Assembly (NCBI RefSeq): GCF_945957525.1
Contig: NZ_CAMFLA010000007.1
Span: forward strand, 1-64,000
DNA length: 64,000 nt
From: an uncultured Aquitalea sp.
Lineage (GTDB): Bacteria > Pseudomonadota > Gammaproteobacteria > Burkholderiales > Chromobacteriaceae
Reading direction: 5' to 3'
Shown piece after piece: positions 7,947 through 16,785 of the stretch. The translations under genes were made by a program, and so were the position numbers. The notes under the pieces were generated by a model. The model did no database searches and was not told the DNA's origin. It saw only the letters and a program-made list of their open reading frames with translations. Position 1 is the first letter of the stretch. Each line of letters opens with the position of its first letter.

Positions 7947-9382
7947 TGGCCGTTACCCGCGTCAAAACCCCCTTCTTGCGCACCCGGCTGGCTGTCTGGC
8001 TGGTTACCTTCAATGCGCTCATTCTCATTGCCATGATGGCCGCCATTTTCCTGCCCACGGGCTGGAAATTCGCTGTCGACGCCATCGTACTGCTCGCCTC
8101 CCTTGGCTTGTCTTTATATATATGGGTGGGCAGCGGCTTCATCTTCCGCCTGCTCAATACCCTGCATCAGCAGCTGATGCAGGCCGGCGACGGCGAACTG
8201 CACCACCGCGCATCGCGCACCCGGGACATGGGTGAAGTGGGCCTTGTGGCCTGGGAGCTGAACGACTTTCTTGACCAGGTGGAAACCTACTTCAAGGAAA
8301 TCAACACCTGCTTCCGCCGCGTCAGCGAGGGCGACTTTTCCCGCCGGCCGGTATCCCAGGCCCTGCCGGGCGAGTTTGCCGAATCGCTCGCCAACGTGGA
8401 CACCGCCATCCAGGCCATGGCCGACAACGATGGTTACATCCGGCGCAACCGCCTATCTTCGCAGCTGGCTTCGCTCAACAACCCGCATCTGCGGCAGAAT
8501 CTGGCCGGCTCTCAGGCCGACCTCTCCACCATCAGTGCCGCCATGGACAATGTGGCGGACATTACCCGCGACAGCGCTCAGGGCGCGCGCGCCAGCCTGG
8601 ACAGTGCCGTGCAATTGACCGGCCACATGGACACCATCGCCACCAGCGTGGTGAGCATGAACGATGCCAGCACCGCACTTGCAGAGGAATGGACCGGCAT
8701 TGAAACCGCGCTGGCCGATATTTCCGCCATTGCCGACCAGACCAACCTGCTGGCGCTCAACGCCGCTATCGAAGCGGCCCGCGCCGGCGAGATGGGCCGT
8801 GGTTTCGCGGTAGTTGCCGACGAAGTGCGCAAGTTGGCCGAGCGCAGCAAAACCACCGCGCACAAGGTGCAATCGGTACTGGGCAGCCTGTCTTCCCGCA
8901 TTGACGACATGAAAACCCGTGCCGGCGAAGCAGGCGGCGTGGCCGAACAAGTCAAGAGCTCGGTGGAAGACTTCCGCAATATGTTCGCTCGTCAGGCCGA
9001 GCAGGCTGATCGCGTATTGGCGCAAGTGGGCCATGTGCGCGATAAATCGCAGGCCTCGCTGCAAAAGGTAGGCCATGTGATGCACAAGCAGATGGTGTAT
9101 CACGCTCTGGAAGACGGCAGCGTCCTGCCGGCCTCACAAGACCTTTCCAGCTGGCTGGCCGGCGATGGTCGCGACAGTTTTGGCGACATGGCGGCTTTCG
9201 GCAAACTCCCCGCCTTGCAGCAAGACACCGAACAATTCATGGCCCAAGCCATGGCAAAAGCTGCCTCCAGCGGCGTACTGGACGAGAGTGGCATCGTGGA
9301 CGCCATGCGTTCGCTGGAAGACAGCAGCGGTCGCCTGCTGCAGCTGCTCGACAGCGTGGTAGAAGAAAAGCACCGCCGCTAA
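7946..9382 (+). CDS. methyl-accepting chemotaxis transducer without a periplasmic domain (CetA-like), degenerate CZB tail
   Basis: 478 residues. Two closely spaced membrane helices (about 15-35 and 43-63) leave almost no periplasmic loop. HAMP-like linkers span about 65-165, and the signalling hairpin has its tip at 263-290 ([19 protein letters not shown]). The C-terminal segment 374-440 aligns with the CZB zinc-binding domain ([17 protein letters not shown], then [13 protein letters not shown]). Only the first His (H377) remains; the Cys of the CxLGxW motif and the HxxxH pair are absent. It probably takes its input from the coupled PAS protein. It carries no CheR-docking pentapeptide at its C-terminus. 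Confidence 0.88.
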   Translation: MAVTRVKTPFLRTRLAVWLVTFNALILIAMMAAIFLPTGWKFAVDAIVLLASLGLSLYIWVGSGFIFRLLNTLHQQLMQAGDGELHHRASRTRDMGEVGLVAWELNDFLDQVETYFKEINTCFRRVSEGDFSRRPVSQALPGEFAESLANVDTAIQAMADNDGYIRRNRLSSQLASLNNPHLRQNLAGSQADLSTISAAMDNVADITRDSAQGARASLDSAVQLTGHMDTIATSVVSMNDASTALAEEWTGIETALADISAIADQTNLLALNAAIEAARAGEMGRGFAVVADEVRKLAERSKTTAHKVQSVLGSLSSRIDDMKTRAGEAGGVAEQVKSSVEDFRNMFARQAEQADRVLAQVGHVRDKSQASLQKVGHVMHKQMVYHALEDGSVLPASQDLSSWLAGDGRDSFGDMAAFGKLPALQQDTEQFMAQAMAKAASSGVLDESGIVDAMRSLEDSSGRLLQLLDSVVEEKHRR

Positions 9383-9408
9383 GCACCCGCGCTCACCTCA
9401 CAGAAACC

Positions 9409-9432
9409 CCGCGCCCCGGCGCGGTTTTTTTT
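9409..9432 (+). terminator. intrinsic terminator of the PAS-transducer operon
   Basis: CCGCGCC-CC-GGCGCGG followed by eight T, 26 bp after the transducer stop. A textbook Rho-independent terminator. Confidence 0.92.
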
Positions 9433-10593
9433 GCACCTCGGCGGCTCGCCGGCACCGGCATGCAAGACACGGTGCGCCCAACCGGCGGCACCGCCCCGCT
9501 GAATCCTTCCAGCATGACGGCCCACTCACCCCATGGTTGCCGACAGGGCCAACCAGCCATGCCGCCTATCATCGGGCTGGCCTGTGCCTGCAGCGCCCTT
9601 CCCGCGCTCGCCTGTCCGCCAGCACCGCGTCGGCCAAGCTGGCTTTGCGGTCTCCAGATCAGCTTCGCCTTTTAAGACCCGCCAGCCCCCTTTGTGGCGT
9701 TACGAATCTTTGTCGTACAAGGGGTTCTACCAGTGCGGCGCGCGCTGGTTCAGGGCCTCTTCGTGGTTTTGTCTGCGGCGGCAAACCTGCACGCACCAAT
9801 CTCGCCTGCACAGTATGATCCCGGCCCCATGCTGATCGGCTTGCCCGAGCAAAGAGCGTTCTCCTCGCAACTCCGCCGCCTTGCGCCAGTCGGCCCTTGC
9901 CGACAGGCAACGCCGAACGCCCCAAGGACTAGCAGCCGCATTGCATGCCTTATTGCGGGTGATCGGCTCGCCAGAACAACTGGCTGTAGTGCAGCAAACG
10001 CTCCCCCCCACCATCGCCGGAGGCTTACCTGCGGCGGACGACCCCTTGTCTCAGCAATGCCCGCATTGCGGCCGCTGTACAGACTGCTCCCCACCCTGCC
10101 GCCCTCGCACTTGTCGTAACTAGCTCTCACTTGTCTTTTTTGCTGATCGCCGCCGTCGCTCCCGCTGCAGCAAGCAAAGCCAAAGCCAGATTTTTACGTA
10201 AATAATTAATGTATATCGTTAATTAAATTACAAACATGTAAATTGCAAGCAGATTTTTGATAGCCTGCAGAAAACTGACTACTCTCAAATCAACCCTGGC
10301 AACTCCATGTCCAAGCCGCGAAACCGGCGAACCCGTCTCCCAAAAACCACACCGCAAAACTGCTCCCGCGCTGCCCCTCATACGCCTGGCGCACATGCTG
10401 CGGCAGGCCCGTTTCGCACCTCTGCAACCCTGTGCAGTCACTCATCGCCAGACAGATGCCAGGGGGAAATCCGATGCGCGGCATGAACCAGAACAAGCTG
10501 TCGGCATGCGCTCCAGCGGGCAGGTCGTCGCCCGAGGGGGCGCACAAGCCTCTGACGCAAAAGACAATTCGCCAGCCTGCGCAGAAGACGCAT
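9433..10593. other. 1.16-kb stretch without a convincing gene
   Basis: Several short overlapping frames exist here (up to about 140 codons), but none has a good ribosome-binding site, a recognisable domain or natural-looking composition. The best is an 80-codon frame at 9881-10123 (+) ending in a Cys-rich tail (CPHCGRCTDC). An AT-rich patch at about 10180-10262 contains TTAATTAA and two AGATTTTT words, and contrasts sharply with the GC-rich surroundings. It may be decayed DNA or a cryptic regulatory or RNA region. Confidence 0.5.
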
Positions 10594-10618
10594 AAAAAAA
10601 GGCCGCCCGGAGGCGGCC
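10594..10618 (-). terminator. intrinsic terminator of aldB
   Basis: On the minus strand GGCCGCC-TCCG-GGCGGCC is followed by seven T. It lies about 75 bp beyond the aldB stop. Confidence 0.92.
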
Positions 10619-10690
10619 AGAACTCGTGTCGATCAGGATGACACGATGGAGGGTTACATGAGAAAGGAGGCGGGCGATGCCCGCCCGGTG

Positions 10691-12196
10691 TCAGAAGAAG
10701 CCCAGCTTGTCTTCGGCGTAGCTCACCAGCAGGTTCTTGGTTTGCTGGTAGTGATCCAGCATCATCTTGTGCGTTTCGCGACCGATGCCGGACTGCTTGT
10801 AACCGCCAAACGCGGCATGCGCCGGGTAGGCGTGATAGCAGTTGGTCCATACGCGGCCAGCCTCGATGTGACGGCCCATCTGGAAGGCGGTGTTGATGTT
10901 GCGGGTCCATACGCCGGCACCCAGGCCAAACAGCGTATCGTTGGCGATGTGCAGCGCCTCTTCGGTGTCCTTGAAGGTGGTGACCGATACCACCGGGCCA
11001 AAGATTTCTTCCTGGAAGATGCGCATCTTGTTATGGCCGTGGAACACCGTCGGCTGGATGTAATAACCACCTTCCAGCTCGCCGCCCAGATGGGCGCGCG
11101 CGCCGCCGGCCAGCACTTGCGCGCCTTCTTCCCGGCCAATGCTCAGATAGCTCTGAATCTTGTCCATCTGCTCTTTGGAGGCCTGCGCGCCAATCATGGT
11201 ACTCGGGTCCAGCGGATTGCCCTGTTTGATGGCGGCCACGCGCGCCAGCGCTTTCTCCATAAAACGGTCGTAGATGGATTCGTGAATCAGCGCACGGCTG
11301 GGGCAAGTACACACTTCACCCTGATTGAGCGCAAACATCACGAAGCCCTCAATCGCCTTGTCAAAGAAGGCATCGTCCTTAGCGGCCACATCGTCGAAGA
11401 AGATGTTGGGCGATTTGCCGCCCAGCTCCAGCGTCACCGGAATCAGGTTCTGGCTGGCGTATTGCATGATCAGTCGGCCCGTGCCGGTTTCGCCGGTAAA
11501 GGCGATCTTGGCGATACGCTTTGAACTGGCCAACGGCTTGCCAGCCTCCACGCCAAAACCGTTCACCACGTTAAGCACGCCGGCCGGCAGCAGGTCGCCA
11601 ACCAGTTCCATCAACACCAGAATGGACAGCGGAGTCTGCTCGGCAGGCTTGAGCACCACGCAGTTGCCCGCAGCCAGCGCCGGCGCCAGTTTCCACGCAG
11701 CCATCAGAATGGGGAAGTTCCAGGGAATGATCTGGCCCACCACGCCCAGCGGCTCATGGAAGTGATAGGACACCGTATTGGCGTCGATCTCGCCCAGGCT
11801 GCCTTCTTGAGCGCGCACGCAGGCGGCAAAGTAACGGAAGTGGTCAATGGCCAGCGGGATATCGGCGGCGCGGGTTTCGCGGATCGGCTTGCCGTTGTCC
11901 CAGGTTTCCACGTTGGCCAGCAATTCAAGATTGGCCTCCATACGATCGGCGATGCGATTGAGGATGATGGCGCGCTCGGTCACCGGAGTGTGTCCCCAGC
12001 GGAAACGGGCGGCATGCGCGGCGTCCAGCGCCAGTTCGACGTCCTGCTCGTCGGAACGGGGAATTTCACACAGTACCTTGCCGGTGATCGGGGTGACGTT
12101 TTCAAAGTAACGGCCGTTGACCGGCGGCACCCATTGGCCGCCAATGAAGTTGGCGTAACGCTGTTTCAGATCGAAACCGGGGGTCAGTTGCGTCAT
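10691..12196 (-). CDS. aldB: NAD(P)-dependent aldehyde dehydrogenase AldB/ExaC type
   Basis: Cytoplasmic aldehyde dehydrogenase, 501 residues, oxidising acetaldehyde and other short aldehydes to acids. It shows the PWNFP cofactor-site segment, [19 protein letters not shown] with the catalytic Glu, and the catalytic Cys in [11 protein letters not shown]. The whole sequence closely follows E. coli AldB. The ATG was chosen because AAAGGAG precedes it by 8 bases; an upstream TTG would overlap that site. A sigma-54 promoter lies about 70 bp upstream and an AcoR-type activator is divergently encoded, which predicts induction by aldehyde, acetoin or alcohol metabolism. Confidence 0.94.
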   Translation of the reverse strand: MTQLTPGFDLKQRYANFIGGQWVPPVNGRYFENVTPITGKVLCEIPRSDEQDVELALDAAHAARFRWGHTPVTERAIILNRIADRMEANLELLANVETWDNGKPIRETRAADIPLAIDHFRYFAACVRAQEGSLGEIDANTVSYHFHEPLGVVGQIIPWNFPILMAAWKLAPALAAGNCVVLKPAEQTPLSILVLMELVGDLLPAGVLNVVNGFGVEAGKPLASSKRIAKIAFTGETGTGRLIMQYASQNLIPVTLELGGKSPNIFFDDVAAKDDAFFDKAIEGFVMFALNQGEVCTCPSRALIHESIYDRFMEKALARVAAIKQGNPLDPSTMIGAQASKEQMDKIQSYLSIGREEGAQVLAGGARAHLGGELEGGYYIQPTVFHGHNKMRIFQEEIFGPVVSVTTFKDTEEALHIANDTLFGLGAGVWTRNINTAFQMGRHIEAGRVWTNCYHAYPAHAAFGGYKQSGIGRETHKMMLDHYQQTKNLLVSYAEDKLGFF

Positions 12197-12264
12197 GGTG
12201 AGTCTCCTTTGTAGCAATCATGGTTTTGTTGTCATGCCGACCCAGAGCGGGCTGATTGCAACAG

Positions 12265-12280
12265 TGCACAGAGCGTGCCA
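12265..12280 (-). promoter_or_regulatory. sigma-54 promoter for aldB
   Basis: The minus strand reads TGGCACGCTCTGTGCA, matching the -24/-12 consensus TGGCACG-N4-TTGCA at every consensus position but one, with correct spacing between the GG and GC dinucleotides. It points toward aldB, about 70 bp upstream of the start. Confidence 0.8.
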
Positions 12281-12442
12281 GCCGCTGCCGCCAATGCAGC
12301 GCAGCAATTGCCAATCCCTGTGTAATCAACACCTGAACGACATTCATTTTGCATTGCAGCATTTTTCTTGCAAAAACAATTGCTTGCAGCCGCACGCCAG
12401 CCCGCCATAATCAGGGGAAAAAACAAGCATGACTGTCCCGCG

Positions 12443-12460
12443 CTGACACAGCTGTGTCAG
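12443..12460. promoter_or_regulatory. 18-bp perfect palindrome, probable activator site
   Basis: CTGACACAGCTGTGTCAG is a perfect palindrome, flanked by a second inverted pair, TGTCCCG and CGGGACA. It lies 26 bp before the regulator start and about 165 bp upstream of the aldB sigma-54 promoter. That position suits both an upstream activating sequence for aldB and autoregulation. Confidence 0.65.
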
Positions 12461-12486
12461 GACAGACGGGACACCCGGGAGACACT

Positions 12487-14355
12487 ATGGAACAGCCTCA
12501 GGCGATCCCCCTCGCCGAAGCCCGCCGCCGCTTCTTCGACGGTCTGTCGCTGCCGTCGGGCAGCGTTTCCGAATCCATCCTGCAGTCCTGGCAGCGTTGT
12601 CGCGGCTTGGGCCTGCCCGCCAGCGGCATCCGCAGCGACCGGATGGACACCGGCGAGTTGTCGCAACGCAAGGAGGCCAATGCCGACTGGCTGCAGACCG
12701 CGCGTCCGCTGATCGACACCCTGTTCGAAAACGTGGTGGACGATGGCCACGTGGTCATCGTGGCCGACCGGCAAGGCGTCATCCTGGATGAAATGGGCCA
12801 CCCGGCGTTTCTGGACAAGGCCGAGCGGGTGGCGCTGACGCCGGGCATGGACTGGAGTGAAGACCTGCGCGGCACCAATGCCATCGGCACTGCCTTGCGC
12901 CAGGGCGGCTGTACGCTGGTACGCGGCGGCGAACACTATCTGGACCGCAACCGGCTGCTGTCCTGCGTGGCCAGCCCTATCCTCGACCCCTTCGGCCAGA
13001 CACTGGGCGCGCTGGACGTATCCGGCATGCCGCGCAAACTGGGCCAACAGCAGGCGCTCGCGGTACAGGCCGCCAGCCGCCTGATCGAGCAACGCCTGTT
13101 TGATCAACTGGCCCAGCATGTCCGCACCCTGTGGCTGCACGCCGACCCCGCCCAGCTCAATACCCCGCGCGCGGGGCGGCTGGCCTTTGATGAAGATGAA
13201 AAACTGCTGGGCGCCAACCGCCAAGCGCTGGCCTGGCTGAAAACCGGCTGGGACGCCGTGGGCCGGATGCGTTTTGCCGATCTCTTCGGCGAAACCCTGG
13301 AACACTGGCTGCACCGCTCAGGCAATCAGGTCGCGCTGCTGCAAGCCGGACAAAATCTGTACTCGGCCCGCTTGCAGACGCCGCCCGCGCCGGCGGTCGT
13401 CCGGGTGGCGGAGAAATCCGCGCGCGCTGTGGCCCGTCCCGCCCAAATGCCCAGCCCTTCGGCCAACCTTGACGACGCAAGCCTGCCGGGGCAATTGCTC
13501 GCCACTGCCATCAAACTGCTGGAGGCGGACATCCCCGTGCTATTGCTGGGTGAAACCGGCAGCGGCAAGGACCAGTTTGCCCGCCGCCTGCATCAGGGCA
13601 GCAGCCGGCAAGCCGCGCCGCTGGTGGCGGTAAACTGCGCCGCGCTGCCGGAAGGCCTGGTGGAAGCGGAACTGTTCGGCTACGAAGAAGGCGCCTTTAC
13701 CGGCGCGCGGCGGCAAGGCAGCCGCGGTCGTTTGCGCGAGGCGCACGGCGGCATCCTGTTTCTGGACGAAATCGGCGACATGCCCCTGACCGTGCAAGCG
13801 CGGCTGTTGCGCGTGCTGCAGGACAAGGTGGTTACTCCTCTGGGCGGCGGCGCTTCGCATGCGGTGGACTTCCGCCTGGTGTGCGCAACGCACCGAAATT
13901 TGCAGGCGATGGTGGCGGAGGGCAGCTTCCGCGCCGATCTCTATTACCGGCTCTGCCATTACCCGCTGAGCTTGCCCGCACTGCGGGAGCGCGGCGACGT
14001 GGCCGTCATCGCCCAGCGCCTGCTGGACGCCGGCGGCGGCGCGCGGCGCGGTATTCGCCTGTCGGCGGCACTGGCCACCGCGTTTCGCCGCTATGCCTGG
14101 CCGGGCAATGTGCGACAGCTGGCCAATCTGCTCACCACCCTGTTGGCGCTGGTAGACGACCACACGGAACTGACGCTGGACCACTTGCCGCCCAGCCTGC
14201 GGGACGACATGAGCTCACAGACAACGCCGGCAACACACGCCGCGCCCTCGCAACTGGAAACCATGCTCAAACGGTTCGGTGGCAACGCCAGCGCGGCGGC
14301 GCGGGCCATGGGCATCAGCCGCAGTACGTTTTATCGCCGTCTGAAGCAGGGATAA
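12487..14355 (+). CDS. sigma-54-dependent transcriptional activator, AcoR type
   Basis: 622 residues. An N-terminal GAF-type sensor region (about 50-200, with DLRGTNAIGTALR and CVASPILDPFGQTLGALDVSG) is followed by an AAA+ domain with Walker A (GETGSGKD) and an intact sigma-54 contact loop GAFTGAR. The C-terminus is a Fis-type helix-turn-helix (NASAAARAMGISRSTFYRRL). The ATG with GGGAG upstream is preferred over a GTG 33 bases earlier that falls inside the palindrome. It is divergent from aldB with a sigma-54 promoter between them, so it is the likely aldB activator. One exact copy of the dispersed 13-mer lies in the inter-domain region. Confidence 0.9.
   Translation: MEQPQAIPLAEARRRFFDGLSLPSGSVSESILQSWQRCRGLGLPASGIRSDRMDTGELSQRKEANADWLQTARPLIDTLFENVVDDGHVVIVADRQGVILDEMGHPAFLDKAERVALTPGMDWSEDLRGTNAIGTALRQGGCTLVRGGEHYLDRNRLLSCVASPILDPFGQTLGALDVSGMPRKLGQQQALAVQAASRLIEQRLFDQLAQHVRTLWLHADPAQLNTPRAGRLAFDEDEKLLGANRQALAWLKTGWDAVGRMRFADLFGETLEHWLHRSGNQVALLQAGQNLYSARLQTPPAPAVVRVAEKSARAVARPAQMPSPSANLDDASLPGQLLATAIKLLEADIPVLLLGETGSGKDQFARRLHQGSSRQAAPLVAVNCAALPEGLVEAELFGYEEGAFTGARRQGSRGRLREAHGGILFLDEIGDMPLTVQARLLRVLQDKVVTPLGGGASHAVDFRLVCATHRNLQAMVAEGSFRADLYYRLCHYPLSLPALRERGDVAVIAQRLLDAGGGARRGIRLSAALATAFRRYAWPGNVRQLANLLTTLLALVDDHTELTLDHLPPSLRDDMSSQTTPATHAAPSQLETMLKRFGGNASAAARAMGISRSTFYRRLKQG
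13457..13469 (+). repeat. uptake-sequence-like 13-mer, copy 3 (exact)
   Basis: CTTCGGCCAACCT inside the AcoR-type gene, in the poorly conserved linker before the AAA+ domain. Translated as Ser-Ala-Asn-Leu. Confidence 0.85.
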
Positions 14356-14573
14356 GCGCAACGGACAGCACGTCCGAGGCGGGCGGCGACGCAGACCGCA
14401 GAAGAATGAGAGCGACAAGGCTCAACGCTGGCGCAACACGCATTGCCGGCGGCGTCATGCCTGACTGGGCGGGAGACTCACGTTTATTTACGTTTTGACG
14501 CAACTGTCTAGGTAGTTGCACTGATGCCCGGGTCGTAATGGCCATGCCACACTCATCAGGCTAACAAGGACGA

Positions 14574-14972
14574 ATGCGGCAATGCCGCTTTGTCGCCCGC
14601 CTGTATGAACAAGACCCCGGATATCACATGCAACACCTGTTTGGCGCCCTGCTTGGCGGCGTCACCGCCGCACGATTCGCACAGAACCTGAACAGCCCGT
14701 CCGTTGGCCGCGGCAAAGTGCTGCTGGACGTCGGCTCGCCGGAGCAGTTCCAGCAGGATCACCTGCCCGGCGCGCGCCCCTTGCCCCTGGCCTTGCTGGT
14801 GGAGCAGGTGGAAATGCTTATCCCGGACAAGGCGCTGCCGCTGATGGTGTACTGTCGCACCGGCGCGGCGGCATCCGAAGCCACCGCCACGCTGCGGCGC
14901 ATGGGTTATCAACAGGTGGAGTGCCTGGGCGGCATGGCGGAAGCGGCCGGCCGTTTGCCTGTCATGCTGTAA
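14574..14972 (+). CDS. single-domain rhodanese-like protein
   Basis: 132-residue sulfurtransferase-family protein. The rhodanese domain runs from about 45 to 130 with LLDVGSPEQFQQDHLPGARPL and the active-site loop MVYCRTGAAAS, where Cys94 would carry the persulfide. The N-terminal 40 residues are Gly/Ala-rich without a clear membrane helix. AAGGA lies 5 bases before the chosen ATG; a second Met at residue 19 is possible. It stands alone between the AcoR-type gene and rsuA, and its substrate is unknown. Confidence 0.85.
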   Translation: MRQCRFVARLYEQDPGYHMQHLFGALLGGVTAARFAQNLNSPSVGRGKVLLDVGSPEQFQQDHLPGARPLPLALLVEQVEMLIPDKALPLMVYCRTGAAASEATATLRRMGYQQVECLGGMAEAAGRLPVML

Positions 14973-14999
14973 CCACTCCGGCGACATCCCGTCGCCGGC

Positions 15000-15740
15000 T
15001 CACTCCGGCTTTGCGCCGAAACCGAAAGCCTGCAGCTCCGTCTCGCTCAAGAAGCGCCACTGACCCTCGTCCAGCGCCTCCAGGCTCAAGGCCCCCATCG
15101 ACAGACGGTGCAGCTCCATCACGCGATTGCCGGCTGCCGCCAGCATGCGTTTTACCTGATGGTATTTGCCCTGGGTGATGGTCATGTGGATAGTGATTTC
15201 ATCCACCACCGCCACGCTGTCTGCCGCCACCTTTTCGTTGTCGTCCTTGAGAAACACCCCGGCCAGCAAATGTTTCACCAAGTCGTCGGTCACCGGATGC
15301 TTGAGCGTGACTTCATAGCATTTGGGCACATGCCGCTTGGGCGAGGTGAGCGCGTGCACAAACTGCCCGTCGGTGGTGAACAGCAGCAGGCCCGTGGTAT
15401 CCACATCCAGCCGGCCCACGGCCGAAACGCCCAGATTGCCGAATTGCCACGGCAACAGGCTATAGACGCTGGGGTTGTGCATGGGCTTGTGCGAAGTCTC
15501 GTAGCCATCCGGCTTGTTCAGCATCAGATAGACATGGCCGGTCAGCGGCGTCCAGGGCTCGCCGTCCACCACCAGCTCGCCGATGTCGGCAATCGCCACC
15601 GGCTGGCGGTAATCTTCCGCCGGCTCGCCGTCGATTTCCACCAGGCCATATTCCACCAGCTGCCGGCATTCCTTGCGGCTGCCAAAGCCCTGTTGCTGCA
15701 AAAATCTGTAGAGTTCCATGCCCGGCATGGTAGCACGCAT
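15000..15740 (-). CDS. rsuA: 16S rRNA pseudouridine synthase, RsuA family
   Basis: 246 residues (239 if translation begins at the third Met, MELYRFL). An N-terminal S4 RNA-binding domain (about 8-60) precedes a pseudouridine synthase domain with the catalytic-Asp motif GRLDVDTTGLL and the C-terminal GKYHQVKRMLAAAGN. The resemblance to E. coli RsuA, which modifies U516 of 16S rRNA, extends over the full length. It is convergent with the rhodanese gene. No operon partner is evident. Confidence 0.85.
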   Translation of the reverse strand: MRATMPGMELYRFLQQQGFGSRKECRQLVEYGLVEIDGEPAEDYRQPVAIADIGELVVDGEPWTPLTGHVYLMLNKPDGYETSHKPMHNPSVYSLLPWQFGNLGVSAVGRLDVDTTGLLLFTTDGQFVHALTSPKRHVPKCYEVTLKHPVTDDLVKHLLAGVFLKDDNEKVAADSVAVVDEITIHMTITQGKYHQVKRMLAAAGNRVMELHRLSMGALSLEALDEGQWRFLSETELQAFGFGAKPE

Positions 15741-15807
15741 GCCTGCAACCTTGCCCCGGCTTGGCTAGTCTGTAAGACATGACTCCACTTTCCGCACGCC
15801 CCGCCTC

Positions 15808-16785
15808 ATGAGCTATTCCCGTCGCGCCCTGCAAGGGCTGGCCGCGCTGCATCGCGAGCGCGCTCGGCTGGCGCGCGCCACCGCCGCCAGCGGTCTGCTG
15901 TTCTTGCCGGCCGTGCTCATCGCCCTGGCCGGCCTGCCCGCAGACTGGATCTTTCCGCTGACCCTGAGCGCCGCTTACGGGCTGTTGATCCGGCTGCTGG
16001 CCTCGCGGCTGGAAACCGCCTCCCTGCTGGGCCTGCCCGCCATGCACATGCTGGGACAATTGTCCGCGCCGCATGTCTGGCTCGCGCTGCCGCTGCTGGT
16101 CTGGGCCTTGTGGACCATGGGGCGTCTGTCGCGCATCGGCCTGCACAAAGGCGCTCAATTCTGGGTATACAGCCTGTTGCTGGGCAATATGATGCCGCCG
16201 CTGGCTCTGCCTTACTGGCAACATGCCGGACTGATGATGGCCGGAGTGCTGTACGGCATTCTGATTGGCAGGCACGCGCTGGCAGGCTGGCAACGCGTGT
16301 TGCCCGGCGCAGCCAAAGATGACAGCCTGCGCTATGCGCGCCACTTGCTTGCCGGCGTCTGTCTGGCCTGGCTGGCGGCCGTCCAACTGAAATTGCCGCA
16401 CACTTGGTGGCTGCCCATCATTGTGGCCGGCCTGCTTGATCCCTCGCCCAGCCGCATGCGCTGGCTGGTGCGCGAGCGTGTCATCGGCACCTTGATCGGC
16501 GCCGCACTGGCTCTCTTGCTGGCATGGTGCCAACTACCGCCCGCCTGGCACCTGCTGACCCTGTGCCTGGGCATGAGCTATGCCCTGATAAAGATGCAAC
16601 GCAGCTTTCGCGGCTTCATCAGCGGGCTGACTTTCGTAGTGCTGTCCGTGATGCCTGAAACGCTGATACGGGCCGGCTCGCTGGAAAGGTTGGCCGATAC
16701 GGTGCTGGTGGGCTTGCTGCTGATGGCGCTTGCCTGGCGGCTGGAGCGCCGCATGGAAGACGCGGCTCAGGACAAGGCGCGCTGA
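15808..16785 (+). CDS. FUSC-like inner-membrane protein
   Basis: 325 residues with about six to eight hydrophobic helices in two clusters. The second half carries the fusaric-acid-resistance-like signature LPHTWWLPIIVAGLLDPSP followed by a helix beginning GTLIGAALALLLAW. Family members are putative aromatic-acid or drug efflux components, but no specific substrate can be assigned and the usual cytoplasmic domain between the halves is short. Its last 19 bp overlap the 3' end of the converging diguanylate cyclase gene. Confidence 0.7.
   Translation: MSYSRRALQGLAALHRERARLARATAASGLLFLPAVLIALAGLPADWIFPLTLSAAYGLLIRLLASRLETASLLGLPAMHMLGQLSAPHVWLALPLLVWALWTMGRLSRIGLHKGAQFWVYSLLLGNMMPPLALPYWQHAGLMMAGVLYGILIGRHALAGWQRVLPGAAKDDSLRYARHLLAGVCLAWLAAVQLKLPHTWWLPIIVAGLLDPSPSRMRWLVRERVIGTLIGAALALLLAWCQLPPAWHLLTLCLGMSYALIKMQRSFRGFISGLTFVVLSVMPETLIRAGSLERLADTVLVGLLLMALAWRLERRMEDAAQDKAR

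Noticed and set aside
8829-8841. AGTTGGCCGAGCG in the chemotaxis transducer as a 13-mer copy
   Set aside because: Three mismatches, and it falls in the conserved VRKLAERS segment, which explains it without the motif.
9881-10123. 80-codon frame ending in a Cys-rich CPHCGRC segment
   Set aside because: No ribosome-binding site, no homology I recognise, and the Cys cluster can arise from the GC-rich sequence. Kept only as a note in the gene-free region.
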